Of a stretch of 48,217 nt of DNA, positions 16,698 through 26,137 are shown in pieces. The translations under genes were made by a program, and so were the position numbers. This DNA is from JALSHZ01 sp964614535 (GTDB taxonomy: Bacteria > Pseudomonadota > Gammaproteobacteria > UWMA-0217). Position 1 is the first letter of the stretch; the number at the start of each line of letters is the position of its first letter. The stretch lies in contig CAZTOZ010000006.1 in NCBI GenBank assembly GCA_964614535.1, positions 1 through 48,217 on the forward strand, given 5' to 3'. The notes under the pieces are model-generated. The model ran no database searches. It was not told the DNA's origin and was given only the letters and a program-made list of their open reading frames with translations.

Positions 16698-16750
16698 GTT
16701 CGACAACCACTGGCGATAGAGCCGCAGACGATAGCAGAGAGGAGCAGGCC

Positions 16751-17491
16751 ATGACGACCGAGACGAAGGTGGCCCTGGTGACGGGTTCGGCGCGGCGCAT
16801 CGGCGCGCAGACGGTGCGCACGCTGCACGCCTGTGGCTTCCGTGTCGTCGTCCACTACCGCAGCTCGGCCGACGACGCCGAGCGGCTCGCCGCCGAGCTG
16901 AACGCGCTGCGACCCGACTCGGCGCGCACCGTCCGGGCCGATCTGTTGCAGACCGCGACGCTGCCGGCACTGGTGGAGACGGTGATCGGCTTCTGGGGGC
17001 GCCTGGACGTGCTGGTCAACAACGCCTCGGCCTTCTACCCCACCCCGGTCGGCGAGATCACGGAAGAGGCGTGGGATGTCCTGGTCGGCTCCAACCTGAA
17101 GGCGCCGCTGTTTCTCTGCCAGGCGGCGGCCGACGAGCTGCGACGCACCCGGGGCTGTATCGTCAACATGGTCGACATCCATGCCGACCGGCCGCTGAAG
17201 CACTATCCGGTCTACTGCATCGCCAAGGCGGGGCTGGTGATGCTGACGAAGTCGATGGCGCGGGAGCTGGGGCCGGAGGTACGGGCCAACGGCGTGGCCC
17301 CCGGCGCCATTCTCTGGCCGGAGGCACCCCACCCCAGCGCCGAACAGGAGGAGATCATCGCGCGCACGGCGCTCAAGCGCGAGGGCGAACCGATGGACAT
17401 CGCCCGCACGATCCGCTTTCTCGTCACCGACGCGCCCTATATCACCGGGCAGATCATCGCCGTGGACGGCGGCCGTACACTCTCCAATTGA
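16751..17491 (+). CDS. Pteridine reductase (short-chain dehydrogenase)
   Basis: A 246-residue Rossmann-fold SDR. The NADPH-binding motif is TGSARRIG (11-18), where the arginines are typical of pteridine reductases. Next come NNASAFYPTPVGE (90-102), active-site VDIHADRPL (D142) and Y155-x3-K159, and the late PGAILWPE motif. PTR1-like enzymes reduce dihydrofolate or biopterin and can stand in for dihydrofolate reductase; E. coli FolM is a relative. folK and folB lie nearby, which supports a role in folate metabolism. A GGAG site precedes the ATG. Confidence 0.9.
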   Translation: MTTETKVALVTGSARRIGAQTVRTLHACGFRVVVHYRSSADDAERLAAELNALRPDSARTVRADLLQTATLPALVETVIGFWGRLDVLVNNASAFYPTPVGEITEEAWDVLVGSNLKAPLFLCQAAADELRRTRGCIVNMVDIHADRPLKHYPVYCIAKAGLVMLTKSMARELGPEVRANGVAPGAILWPEAPHPSAEQEEIIARTALKREGEPMDIARTIRFLVTDAPYITGQIIAVDGGRTLSN

Positions 17492-17612
17492 AGCCGTTTG
17501 CGGCAACCGTCGGAAATCCGCCGGCACTGGCCGGAAACCAATCGACTTCGGGGAATGAAAAAGCGTAGAAAGGACGGCGAAAAACAATAAACCACGTGAG
17601 GGATGGACCCCG

Positions 17613-18029
17613 ATGACGCTCACCGAGACCCCCAGGGTACAAAACACCAACATCCTCAACTACGCCACCGAACTGGCCCGTCTGATCAAGAGCGGCCATC
17701 TGCCACAACGGGCCACCGACGCCGAGCGGCTGATCAACCGGCTGACCGAAGAGTTCGATGCCCACGTGGACGAGGAGAATACCTACCTGCTGCCCTATCT
17801 GTTCCGGCACCCCAACGAGCGGGTGCGCGCCACGGCCCGGCGCTCCCACAACCGGCTCCAGGAAATCGCGCCGCAGGTGAAAGACTGGAGCCGCGCCTGG
17901 CGGGCCAGCCGCATCGAAAGCCAGCCGGAGGCGTTCTATCGCGACACCCAGGCGGTGTTCATGCGGCTCAAGGCGCAGATCGACGAAGAGAACCGCCAGC
18001 TGTTTCCGTTGGTGGAGATGGAGAAATAA
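17613..18029 (+). CDS. Degenerate hemerythrin-like four-helix protein
   Basis: A 138-residue, mostly helical protein. Residues 47-63 (EEFDAHVDEENTYLLPYL) and 117-135 (MRLKAQIDEENRQLFPLVE) have the form of the two H-x3-E helices of hemerythrin HHE domains, and SHNRL (78-82) a further ligand helix. H51/E55 and H79 are present, but the position where a His is expected in the last helix is Q122, and no His is seen in the first helix (NILNYATELARL). Full di-iron oxygen binding is therefore unlikely; it may bind one metal or none. GAGGGA lies before the ATG. It follows the pteridine reductase by 121 bases. Family assignment is from pattern only. Confidence 0.65.
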   Translation: MTLTETPRVQNTNILNYATELARLIKSGHLPQRATDAERLINRLTEEFDAHVDEENTYLLPYLFRHPNERVRATARRSHNRLQEIAPQVKDWSRAWRASRIESQPEAFYRDTQAVFMRLKAQIDEENRQLFPLVEMEK

Positions 18030-18081
18030 CGGTTTTTCACCAGCGATCGCATCCGCCCACGGGCGCGCGGTCAAGCGACGG

Positions 18082-18591
18082 TCAGTCCTCCGGCGTCCAC
18101 GACACCCTCTTCGCCGGCGCCATCCGACCACCGGCCACCGCCTGCCGCCACATCTGGCCAAACGTCTGGTCGCGACCGGGATAACGCATCGCCGGTTCGA
18201 TCTCGGCCAGCGGTTCCAGCACGAAGGCATAGCGGTCGATCTCGTCGCGCGGAAGCCTGAGACCGGGCTGGTCGATGATCCGGTCGCCATAGAGGATCAT
18301 GTCGATGTCGAGCGTCCGTGGCGCAAACTTCGGGTCGTCCGGATTCCGCCCCTGCGCCAGCTCCACCGTCTTGAAGAAGGCATTGATGGCCTCGGGCGGC
18401 TCGTCGCTGTGGAAGGCGGCGACGAGGTTGTAGAAGGGTTCGCCGGAGAATCCGACCGCATCGGTCTCATAGACCGACGACAACCGCAGCACGCCATAGC
18501 GTTGCCGGAGCGCCCGCAGACCGGCGTCGATGCTGCGCCGGCGGTCGATATTGCTGCCGATGCTGACGAAGACCGGAGGCATCTCAGCCAC
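18082..18591 (-). CDS. folK: 6-hydroxymethyl-7,8-dihydropterin pyrophosphokinase
   Basis: A 169-residue HPPK that transfers pyrophosphate from ATP to hydroxymethyl-dihydropterin in folate synthesis. Seen: FVSIGSNID near the N-terminus, SSVYETDAVGF, FYNLV, and the family signature APRTLDIDMILYG (90-102) holding the two Mg-binding aspartates. Then LRLPRDEIDRYAFVLEPLAEI. Length is normal. Its start overlaps the end of folB by eight bases, so the two are cotranscribed, with folB first. Confidence 0.95.
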   Translation of the reverse strand: MAEMPPVFVSIGSNIDRRRSIDAGLRALRQRYGVLRLSSVYETDAVGFSGEPFYNLVAAFHSDEPPEAINAFFKTVELAQGRNPDDPKFAPRTLDIDMILYGDRIIDQPGLRLPRDEIDRYAFVLEPLAEIEPAMRYPGRDQTFGQMWRQAVAGGRMAPAKRVSWTPED

Positions 18592-18949
18592 CGTCGGCCA
18601 GCGGGCCGCGCTCGATGGTGATGCCGACCGAGCGCGATCCGCGTACCGCGCCGGGCTTGTGCAGCGTCAGCTTCACCCACTCGACACCGAATTCCTCGAC
18701 GATGATCCGCGCCACCTTCTCCGCCACCGTCTCCACCAGCAGATACTCGCTCTCGCCGACGAACTGGATGATGCGCTTCGAGACCGCCTTGTAGTTGAGG
18801 GCGTACTGGATGTCGTCGGTCTCGGCGGCCTTGCGGATGTCGGTGGCCATTTCGATGTCGAACGCCAGCGTCTGCTTGATCTTGCGCTCCCAGTCGTAGA
18901 TGCCGATGGTGGTGTCGATACGCAGATCCTCGATGAATACCTTGTCCAT
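18584..18949 (-). CDS. folB: Dihydroneopterin aldolase
   Basis: A 121-residue enzyme that cleaves dihydroneopterin to hydroxymethyl-dihydropterin, the step before FolK. It aligns by eye with E. coli FolB throughout: FIEDLRIDTTIGIYDWERKI, DIEMATDIRKAAETDDI, LVETVAEKVA, and VKLTLHKPGAVRGSRSVGIT with the catalytic lysine. GAGGAGGGG directly precedes the ATG at 18949; the 26 extra upstream residues of open frame were not taken. First gene of a folB-folK pair, divergent from rpmBG. Confidence 0.95.
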   Translation of the reverse strand: MDKVFIEDLRIDTTIGIYDWERKIKQTLAFDIEMATDIRKAAETDDIQYALNYKAVSKRIIQFVGESEYLLVETVAEKVARIIVEEFGVEWVKLTLHKPGAVRGSRSVGITIERGPLADGG

Positions 18950-19067
18950 CCCCCTCCTCGCTGTGTTTGACCCGACAACGGCGCGTCCACCGCAACGGGC
19001 CGTTGCGCAACCACTATAATGAAGCAACCCCTGCTTCCGCCAGTTTCGCTACCGGTGTCATTGCCGC

Positions 19068-19096
19068 TTGTACGCACCGGGCGGATCTGGTATGTT
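19068..19096 (+). promoter_or_regulatory. Sigma-70 promoter of rpmBG
   Basis: TTGTAC (19068-19073), a 17-base spacer and TATGTT (19091-19096), with TGG before the -10 giving an extended -10 element. The start point would be about 35 bases before the rpmB ATG. A perfect TATAAT at 19015-19020 is nearby but has no -35 partner at the right distance. Confidence 0.45.
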
Positions 19097-19136
19097 TCGC
19101 GCCCTTCGACGCAACTGGATGACTTTGGAGTCCGTC

Positions 19137-19373
19137 ATGTCACGAATCTGCCAAGTGACCGGCAAGCGCCCCACGGTGGGCAACAACGTCTCGCACGCCC
19201 ACAACAAGACGCGCCGCCGCTTCCTGCCCAATCTGCACACGCACAAGTTCTGGGTCGAGAGCGAGAATCGCTGGGTGAAACTGCGCCTCAGCGCCAAGGG
19301 CATGCGCATCATCGACAAGAAAGGCATCGATGCCGTGCTGGCCGACATCCGTGCTCGCGGCGAAAAGGTTTAA
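19137..19373 (+). CDS. rpmB: 50S ribosomal protein L28
   Basis: A 78-residue protein, the E. coli length, beginning MSRICQVTGKRPTVGNNVSH and continuing AHNKTRRRFLPNLH, the L28 signature, with RWVKLRLSAKGMR and the C-terminal IDKKGID. It is part of the large ribosomal subunit. The upstream in-frame extension is ignored because the conserved L28 start is at 19137, preceded by GGAG. rpmG follows 12 bases later, the normal order. Confidence 0.97.
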   Translation: MSRICQVTGKRPTVGNNVSHAHNKTRRRFLPNLHTHKFWVESENRWVKLRLSAKGMRIIDKKGIDAVLADIRARGEKV

Positions 19374-19385
19374 CGGAGAAGCATC

Positions 19386-19553
19386 ATGGCAAAAGCAGCT
19401 CGCGAAAAGATTCGTCTGGTCTCCTCCGCCGGGACCGGTCACTTCTACACCACGACGAAGAACAAGCGAAACATGCCGGAAAAGATGGAGATCAAGAAAT
19501 ACGATCCCGTCGTCCGCAAGCATGTCATCTACAAGGAAGCCAAGATCAAATAG
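19386..19553 (+). CDS. rpmG: 50S ribosomal protein L33
   Basis: A 55-residue protein, standard length, reading MAKAAREKIRLVSSAGTGHF then YTTTKNKRN and a C-terminal KYDPVVRKHVIYKEAKIK. It lacks the zinc-binding cysteines, so it is the zinc-independent form. In E. coli the mutM gene follows rpmBG; here a terminator follows, and the related nei gene is 4 kb away. Confidence 0.97.
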   Translation: MAKAAREKIRLVSSAGTGHFYTTTKNKRNMPEKMEIKKYDPVVRKHVIYKEAKIK

Positions 19554-19579
19554 GCGAAGGTCTTCCAAGGCATTACCGA

Positions 19580-19606
19580 AAAAGCCGGCGACCGCCGGCT
19601 TTTTTC
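19580..19606 (+). terminator. Rho-independent terminator of rpmBG
   Basis: AAAGCCGGC and GCCGGCTTT pair across the four-base loop GACC, with A-rich DNA before and six Ts after the GC stem. The A/T symmetry means it can also stop transcription of the hydantoinase gene arriving from the other side (stop at 19628). Confidence 0.88.
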
Positions 19607-19627
19607 ATGCCCGCACCTAGCGCCGCG

Positions 19628-21574
<1,947 letters not shown>

Positions 21575-21658
21575 GGGCGCAGAATGTAGCACAGCCAAGG
21601 GGTATTCGACCGCTCCCCGATTTGTGCGACCATACCCCTTCCAACCATGGAGAGGCCG

Positions 21659-22219
21659 ATGTTTCGATTCCTGCCCGGCATCATTCTCGTCGAGGCGGCC
21701 GCCATTGCGCTGCTGCTGCTGTTCCCCAACGTCATGGCCGACTACACCTGGGCCAAGATCGCGGTGCTGCTGCTGGTGCTGGCGGTGCTGGTGGCACTCT
21801 GGTTCAAGTCGATCGCGCTGCATCTGAGCAAGGACGAGGTGATCCAGCTGAAGGAGAGTTTCGCCCGCGAGCGGGAGGAGATTCGTGTCAAGGCGGAACG
21901 GGCCAAACAGCGGGTGCTGCGCAATGCCCACAAGGAGATCAACAAGGAGACCCGCCGCGCCCACACCCGCGCCAACGCCAAGGTGACGACGGCGGTGGCG
22001 GGCGTCGCCGGGGTGGGGGCGCTGCTGCTGTTCACCCAGTTTATGACGGTGGGGCTGCTGGCACTGTCCGGCGCTGGCGGCGCCGCCTTCGGCTACTTCG
22101 CGCGGTTGCGGCAAGAGGCGCGTAACAACGGCAACGGCGCGCTGCCAGCCGCCACGGTCGAGCCGGCGGCACTGGAGAGCGGCAAGCGCAAGCTGCTCGG
22201 CCTGCGGCGGTCGTCATGA
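21659..22219 (+). CDS. Membrane protein with central coiled coil, unknown function
   Basis: A 186-residue protein with membrane helices at about 5-22 and 31-49, a charged helical stretch at about 56-106 (SKDEVIQLKESFAREREEIR) that should form a coiled coil, and one long or two short membrane segments at about 110-149. A polar tail ends KRKLLGLRRSS. I do not recognise a family. The start at 21659 follows GGAGAGG; an ATG at 21647 inside the same stretch would add four residues. It overlaps the CBS gene by four bases (ATGA) and so heads a four-gene operon with a permease and a Rieske protein. It may be a partner or scaffold of the permease (inference). Confidence 0.75.
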   Translation: MFRFLPGIILVEAAAIALLLLFPNVMADYTWAKIAVLLLVLAVLVALWFKSIALHLSKDEVIQLKESFAREREEIRVKAERAKQRVLRNAHKEINKETRRAHTRANAKVTTAVAGVAGVGALLLFTQFMTVGLLALSGAGGAAFGYFARLRQEARNNGNGALPAATVEPAALESGKRKLLGLRRSS

Positions 22220-22692
22220 GCCGGCGGGACGCGCCCGGCATGAACGCGGCCGCCATCATGGAGTGCGACCACGCGGTGCTGAAGGCGCATCACAAGGTCC
22301 GCGCCGCCGCTGAGTGCATCATGGCGCGACGCTACCGCAGCGTCCCGGTCGTCGACGACGATGGTCGCTATCTCGGCGTCTTCGGCGTCAACTGCCTGCT
22401 GCGGCAGGTGATCCCCAAGGCGGCCATCATCGAGGACGGGCTCGACAATCTCGGCTTCGTCAACGACACACTGGCCGACCTGCACCAGCGCTTCCGCGAG
22501 ATCGAGACGCAACCCGTCTCCGTCTGCATGAGCACCGACGTTCCCATCGTCCATCCCGACACCCCGCTGCTGGAGACCCTGTTGCTGCTCTATCGCAGCA
22601 AGGCGAGCCTGCCGGTGGTGGAGCGCGACGGCGGCCTGCTGGTCGGCGTCATCACCTACTGGGGTGTGGGGCAGAAGATCCTCGACGCATGA
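22216..22692 (+). CDS. Paired CBS-domain protein
   Basis: A 158-residue soluble protein made almost entirely of two CBS domains (about 9-66 and 97-157). Typical motifs are AAECIMARRYRSVPVVDDDG, YLGVFGV, then TLLLLYRSKASLPVVERDGG and LVGVITYWGV. A CBS pair binds adenine nucleotides or similar ligands and regulates a partner protein. Start and stop overlap the neighbours by four bases on each side, so it is translated together with the membrane protein and the permease, the obvious regulatory target. Confidence 0.88.
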   Translation: MSRRDAPGMNAAAIMECDHAVLKAHHKVRAAAECIMARRYRSVPVVDDDGRYLGVFGVNCLLRQVIPKAAIIEDGLDNLGFVNDTLADLHQRFREIETQPVSVCMSTDVPIVHPDTPLLETLLLLYRSKASLPVVERDGGLLVGVITYWGVGQKILDA

Positions 22693-24032
22693 CGCCGATG
22701 GAGGCAGGAGGCGGTGGCGTGGTCTTCGGTATCGACCCGATGTGGTATGCGGTGTCGCTGTTCGCGCTGACCTATTTCCTCATCGTCACCGAATGGCTCA
22801 ACCGCGCCATCGTGGCACTGGCCATGGCCTGCCTGATGATTCTCGGTGGCATCATCAACCAGCAGGCGGCCTTCGAGGGCGTCGATTTCAACACCCTGGG
22901 CCTGCTCACCGGCATGATGCTGATCGTCGGCGTATCGAAGAACAGCGGCATGTTCCAGTATGTCGCCATCTGGAGCGCCAAGCGGGTCCGGGCCCGCCCC
23001 TGGCCGCTGCTGGTGGTGCTGATCTGCGTCACCGCCCTGTTCTCCGCCTTTCTCGACAACGTCACCACGGTGCTGCTGATCGCCCCGGTGACGCTGCTGA
23101 TCACCGACGAGCTGCGGCTCGACCCCTACCCCTATCTCTTCGGCGAGATCTTCGCCGCCAACATCGGCGGCGCGGCGACGCTGATCGGCGACCCGCCCAA
23201 CATCATGATCGGCTCGGCCACGGGATTGAGCTTCAACGCCTTCCTGCTGAACCTCGGGCCAATCGTGCTGATCGTCTTCGGCCTGCTGCTGGTGCCGCTC
23301 TACCTCGTCTGGGGCCGCGGACTCCGCACCGACGAACGACACCGCGCGCGCGTCATGGCCTACGACGAGCGTGGCAGCATCACCGACCCACGCCTGCTGA
23401 AACAGTCGCTGTTCGTGCTGGCGCTGGTGATGGCCGGCTTCACGCTCTCCCACCGGCTCGGCTTGGAACCGGCCACCATCGCCGTCTCCGGCGCCGCCCT
23501 GCTGCTGATCCTGGACAACCTGCCACGCGCTGCCGACGACCAGTCCAAGGCGGTGGAGCGCGCGTTTCACGAAGTGGAGTGGACGACGATCTTCTTTTTC
23601 ATCGGCCTGTTCATCGTCGTCCACGCAGTCGAGACCACCGGCGCGCTGGAACGGCTCGCCGCCGCCATCGTCGAGCTCACCGCCGGCGACCGCACCATCA
23701 CGGCCATGGCGATCCTCTGGATCTCCGCCATCGCCTCGTCGATCATCGACAACATCCCCTTCGTCGCCACCATGATCCCGATGATCGAGGACATGGCCGA
23801 CGCCTTCGGCGGCAGGGCGCAACTGGAACCGCTGTGGTGGTCGCTGGCACTCGGCGCCTGCCTCGGCGGCAACGGCAGCCTGGTCGGCGCCAGCGCCAAC
23901 CTCATCGTCGCCGGCTTCGCCGAACGCGCCGGACACCCGATCCGCTTCCTGCCGTTTCTGCTGATGGCCTTTCCGCTGATGCTGCTGTCGATCCTCGCCA
24001 GCAGCCTCTACCTCTGGTGGCGTTACCTGTGA
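22689..24032 (+). CDS. ArsB/NhaD/SLC13-superfamily permease
   Basis: A 447-residue membrane protein with about eleven hydrophobic segments in two inverted halves. The two re-entrant signatures are visible: SAFLDNVTTVLLIAPVT (119-135) with GGAATLIGDPPNIMIGSA (160-177), and in the second half SSIIDNIPFVATMIP with GGNGSLVGASANLIVAG. This is the ion transporter superfamily pattern of ArsB, NhaD and CitM-type carriers; whether the substrate is an anion, Na+/H+ or a dicarboxylate cannot be told. The ATG overlaps the CBS stop (ATGA), and the stop overlaps the Rieske GTG start. Longer upstream open frames run through the CBS gene in a different frame and were rejected. Confidence 0.88.
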   Translation: MTPMEAGGGGVVFGIDPMWYAVSLFALTYFLIVTEWLNRAIVALAMACLMILGGIINQQAAFEGVDFNTLGLLTGMMLIVGVSKNSGMFQYVAIWSAKRVRARPWPLLVVLICVTALFSAFLDNVTTVLLIAPVTLLITDELRLDPYPYLFGEIFAANIGGAATLIGDPPNIMIGSATGLSFNAFLLNLGPIVLIVFGLLLVPLYLVWGRGLRTDERHRARVMAYDERGSITDPRLLKQSLFVLALVMAGFTLSHRLGLEPATIAVSGAALLLILDNLPRAADDQSKAVERAFHEVEWTTIFFFIGLFIVVHAVETTGALERLAAAIVELTAGDRTITAMAILWISAIASSIIDNIPFVATMIPMIEDMADAFGGRAQLEPLWWSLALGACLGGNGSLVGASANLIVAGFAERAGHPIRFLPFLLMAFPLMLLSILASSLYLWWRYL

Positions 24033-24364
24033 GCGGCAAGACACTGTGCACCCTCGACGAGCTGAAGGCCAGGCGCAGCCTCGGCTTCGAGATCGACGGC
24101 ACGGACGTCTTCCTGGTCCTCGACGGCGACCGGGTCTGCGGCTATCTCGACCGCTGTCCCCATCGCGGCACGCCGCTGGCGTGGAAACCCGACGACTACC
24201 TCGACAGGGACGGCCAGCACCTCATCTGCGCCACCCACGGCGCACTGTTCGACATCGGCAGCGGGCACTGCATCGCCGGCCCCTGCGCCGGCGCGGGGCT
24301 GACGCCGATCGAAGTGGCGGTGGTCGCCGGCAAGGTCGTGGCAAGGCTGCCGGCAACCGAGTGA
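24029..24364 (+). CDS. Small Rieske [2Fe-2S] protein
   Basis: A 111-residue single-domain Rieske protein with C43-P-H45-R-G and C67-A-T-H70-G, the two Cys-x-His and Cys-x2-His cluster ligands, without a membrane anchor. It resembles ferredoxin components of nitrite-reductase-like or dioxygenase systems, but no such enzyme is nearby. The start is the GTG at 24029, overlapping the permease stop as GTGA; no ATG is available before the cluster motifs. Last of four coupled genes. Its link to a permease is unusual. A stem-loop follows the stop. Confidence 0.85.
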   Translation: MSGKTLCTLDELKARRSLGFEIDGTDVFLVLDGDRVCGYLDRCPHRGTPLAWKPDDYLDRDGQHLICATHGALFDIGSGHCIAGPCAGAGLTPIEVAVVAGKVVARLPATE

Positions 24365-24395
24365 GCCGCAGCCCAACGGCCATGGCCACTGCGGC
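24365..24395. terminator. Stem-loop between convergent genes
   Basis: GCCGCAG (24365-24371) pairs with CTGCGGC (24389-24395), with the palindrome GGCCATGGCC in the loop. It lies directly after the Rieske stop and just before the end of the converging symporter gene. There is no T run, so it is a weak terminator candidate for either direction. Confidence 0.35.
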
Positions 24396-24401
24396 ATCCC
24401 G

Positions 24402-25817
24402 TCAGGCTACCGCCCTGCCGGCACGGCTGACGAGGACGATGGCCAGCAGCGCCAGCAGAAAGCCGGGGGCCAGTTCATAGAGATCGAACACCCCGCCGGA
24501 GAGGTTGCCCCAGACGACGACGGTGACGGCGCCGACGACCATCCCCGCCAACGCGCCATTGCGGGTCATGCCATCCCACCAGAGCGACAGCAGCACGACC
24601 GGACCGAAGGCGGCACCAAAGCCAGCCCAGGCGTAGCCCACCAGCGCCAGCACGCTGCGGTCGGGCTCGATGGCGAGGAAGCCGGCCAGCAACGCAACGG
24701 CGAGCACGGCGAGGCGGCCGACGACCACCAGCTCGCGCTGGCTGGCCCCGGGACGGAGAAAGCCGCGGTAGAGGTCGTCCGCCACGGCCGACGCGCTGAC
24801 CAGGAGCTGGGAGTCGATGGTGGACATGATCGCGGCCAGAATCGCCGCCAGCAGCACCCCGGCGACCCACGGATCGAACAGGATCTGCGCCAGCACGATC
24901 ATCACCGTCTCGCCATTCTCCAACGGCCGCTCCGCGAACCAGGCGATGCCGCCGAGGCCGATCAGCATGGCACCGGCCATCGAGACGGTCATCCAGCTCA
25001 TGCCGATGAGCCTGGCCCTGCCCAGCTCATCGGCATCGCGAATCCCCATGAAGCGGGCGAGAATATGGGGCTGTCCGAAGTAACCGAGCCCCCAGGCCAG
25101 CAGCGAGACGATGGCCAGCGGCCCGCTCTGGTGCAGCGGGTCGAGCGCCACCGGCCGGGTGGCGTCGATACGCGCCAACGTCTCCCCGGCGCCGCCCAGG
25201 CCACCCAGCAGCACCGCCGGCATCACCACCAGCGCCAGCAGCATCAACAGCCCCTGGACGAAATCGGTCCAGCTCACGGCGAGATAGCCGCCGAGAAAGG
25301 TGTAGGCGACGATCACGGCCGCGCCGGCCAGCAGCGCCTGCTGGTACGGCAGGCCGAAACTCTTTTCGAACAACAACGCGCCGCTGACCAGCCCGGAGGA
25401 GACGTAGAAGGTGAAGAACAGCAGAATGACCAGCGCGGAGACCAGGCGCAGCGCGCGGCTGCCGTCGGCGAACCGCTGTTCCAGATAGTCGGGGATGGTC
25501 AGCGCATCGTCGAGCCGTGCCGAGGCACGCCGCAACGGCGCCGCGACGAAGCGCCAGTTGGCCCAGGCACCGAGCAGCAGGCCGAGGACGATCCAGATCT
25601 GGTTCAGGCCGGCGGCGTAGAAGGCGCCGGGCAGCCCCAGCAGCAGCCAGCCGCTCATGTCGGACGCGCCGGCCGACAACGCCGTCACCGCCGGTCCGAG
25701 CCGGCGCCCGCCGAGAATGTAGTCCGACAGTGATGCCGTCGTGCGCCAGGCGACGACGCCGAGGGCCAGCATGCCCAGCAGATAGACGACGAAGGTGACG
25801 AGCGTGGCGGTGTGCAT
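24402..25817 (-). CDS. putP: Sodium:solute symporter, PutP type
   Basis: A 471-residue sodium/solute symporter (SSF family) with about 13 hydrophobic segments. Motifs typical of proline permease are YILGGRRLGPAVTALSAGAS, DMSGWLLLGLPGAFYAAG, NWRFVAAPLRR, YLEQRF, GQPHILARFMGIR and MSTIDSQLLVSAS. It would take up proline or a similar small solute with Na+. The start at 25817 (MHTATL) is chosen because the first membrane helix begins there; a start at 25871 would add 18 residues. It is monocistronic. Proline is the best guess but other substrates occur in the family. Confidence 0.85.
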   Translation of the reverse strand: MHTATLVTFVVYLLGMLALGVVAWRTTASLSDYILGGRRLGPAVTALSAGASDMSGWLLLGLPGAFYAAGLNQIWIVLGLLLGAWANWRFVAAPLRRASARLDDALTIPDYLEQRFADGSRALRLVSALVILLFFTFYVSSGLVSGALLFEKSFGLPYQQALLAGAAVIVAYTFLGGYLAVSWTDFVQGLLMLLALVVMPAVLLGGLGGAGETLARIDATRPVALDPLHQSGPLAIVSLLAWGLGYFGQPHILARFMGIRDADELGRARLIGMSWMTVSMAGAMLIGLGGIAWFAERPLENGETVMIVLAQILFDPWVAGVLLAAILAAIMSTIDSQLLVSASAVADDLYRGFLRPGASQRELVVVGRLAVLAVALLAGFLAIEPDRSVLALVGYAWAGFGAAFGPVVLLSLWWDGMTRNGALAGMVVGAVTVVVWGNLSGGVFDLYELAPGFLLALLAIVLVSRAGRAVA

Positions 25818-25993
25818 GATGGCCTGCTGTGAGTCTCTCACGAGAATGGAGGATTTTCCCGACCACGGCATGGCGCCGTCGGGAACACTTCGTACCGTGC
25901 CGATACGTCACCGTCCCGTGCCCCGGGCCCGGCGATTCGGCCTAGCGTGCATCGTCATCGACGACAGGTCAAACCACATGGACAGTCGCGCCG

Positions 25994-26016
25994 CGCCGGC
26001 CTATTCTTAGCCGGCG
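25994..26016. promoter_or_regulatory. Inverted repeat upstream of the AbrB-like remnant, possible operator
   Basis: CGCCGGC (25994-26000) and GCCGGCG (26010-26016) form a perfect 7-bp inverted repeat with a nine-base spacer, 19 bases before the ATG of the AbrB-like fragment. AbrB/MazE-type antitoxins repress their own operons through such palindromes, so it could be the relic of an operator (inference). Confidence 0.35.
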
Positions 26017-26035
26017 TCACCTGGAGTCCTCCGCC

Positions 26036-26116
26036 ATGCGTTTCAATCCGGTCGCCCGCAAGGGGCAGGTCACGATTCCCGTCTCGATCCGCCGGCAGGC
26101 GGCCGCCCCGGCCTGA
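26036..26116 (+). pseudogene. Broken AbrB/MazE-type (SpoVT-AbrB) DNA-binding protein
   Basis: The ATG opens MRFNPVARKGQVTIPVSIRR, the unmistakable start of a SpoVT-AbrB swapped-hairpin domain (KGQVTIP..IR), then after six more residues hits a TGA at 26114-26116. Past the stop the same frame reads CPGHRVEM, which looks like the expected continuation (PGDRVE). Only 26 residues remain, too few for the domain, and no toxin gene follows. The frame continues straight into the start codon of the downstream glycosyltransferase. I read it as a nonsense-disrupted antitoxin or regulator gene. Confidence 0.6.
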
Positions 26117-26137
26117 TGCCCGGGGCACCGCGTTGAG

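Noticed and set aside
19015..19020. TATAAT as the rpmB -10 element
   Set aside because: No acceptable -35 sequence lies 16-18 bases upstream; the TTGTAC/TATGTT pair downstream fits better.
21575..22114. Extension of the hydantoinase frame to 828 residues
   Set aside because: The extra N-terminus lies opposite the coiled-coil membrane protein gene; the family's ATP-binding motif begins right at 21574.
22314..22688. Longer N-terminus for the permease
   Set aside because: It overlaps the CBS gene in another frame, while an ATG overlapping the CBS stop fits the pattern of the operon.
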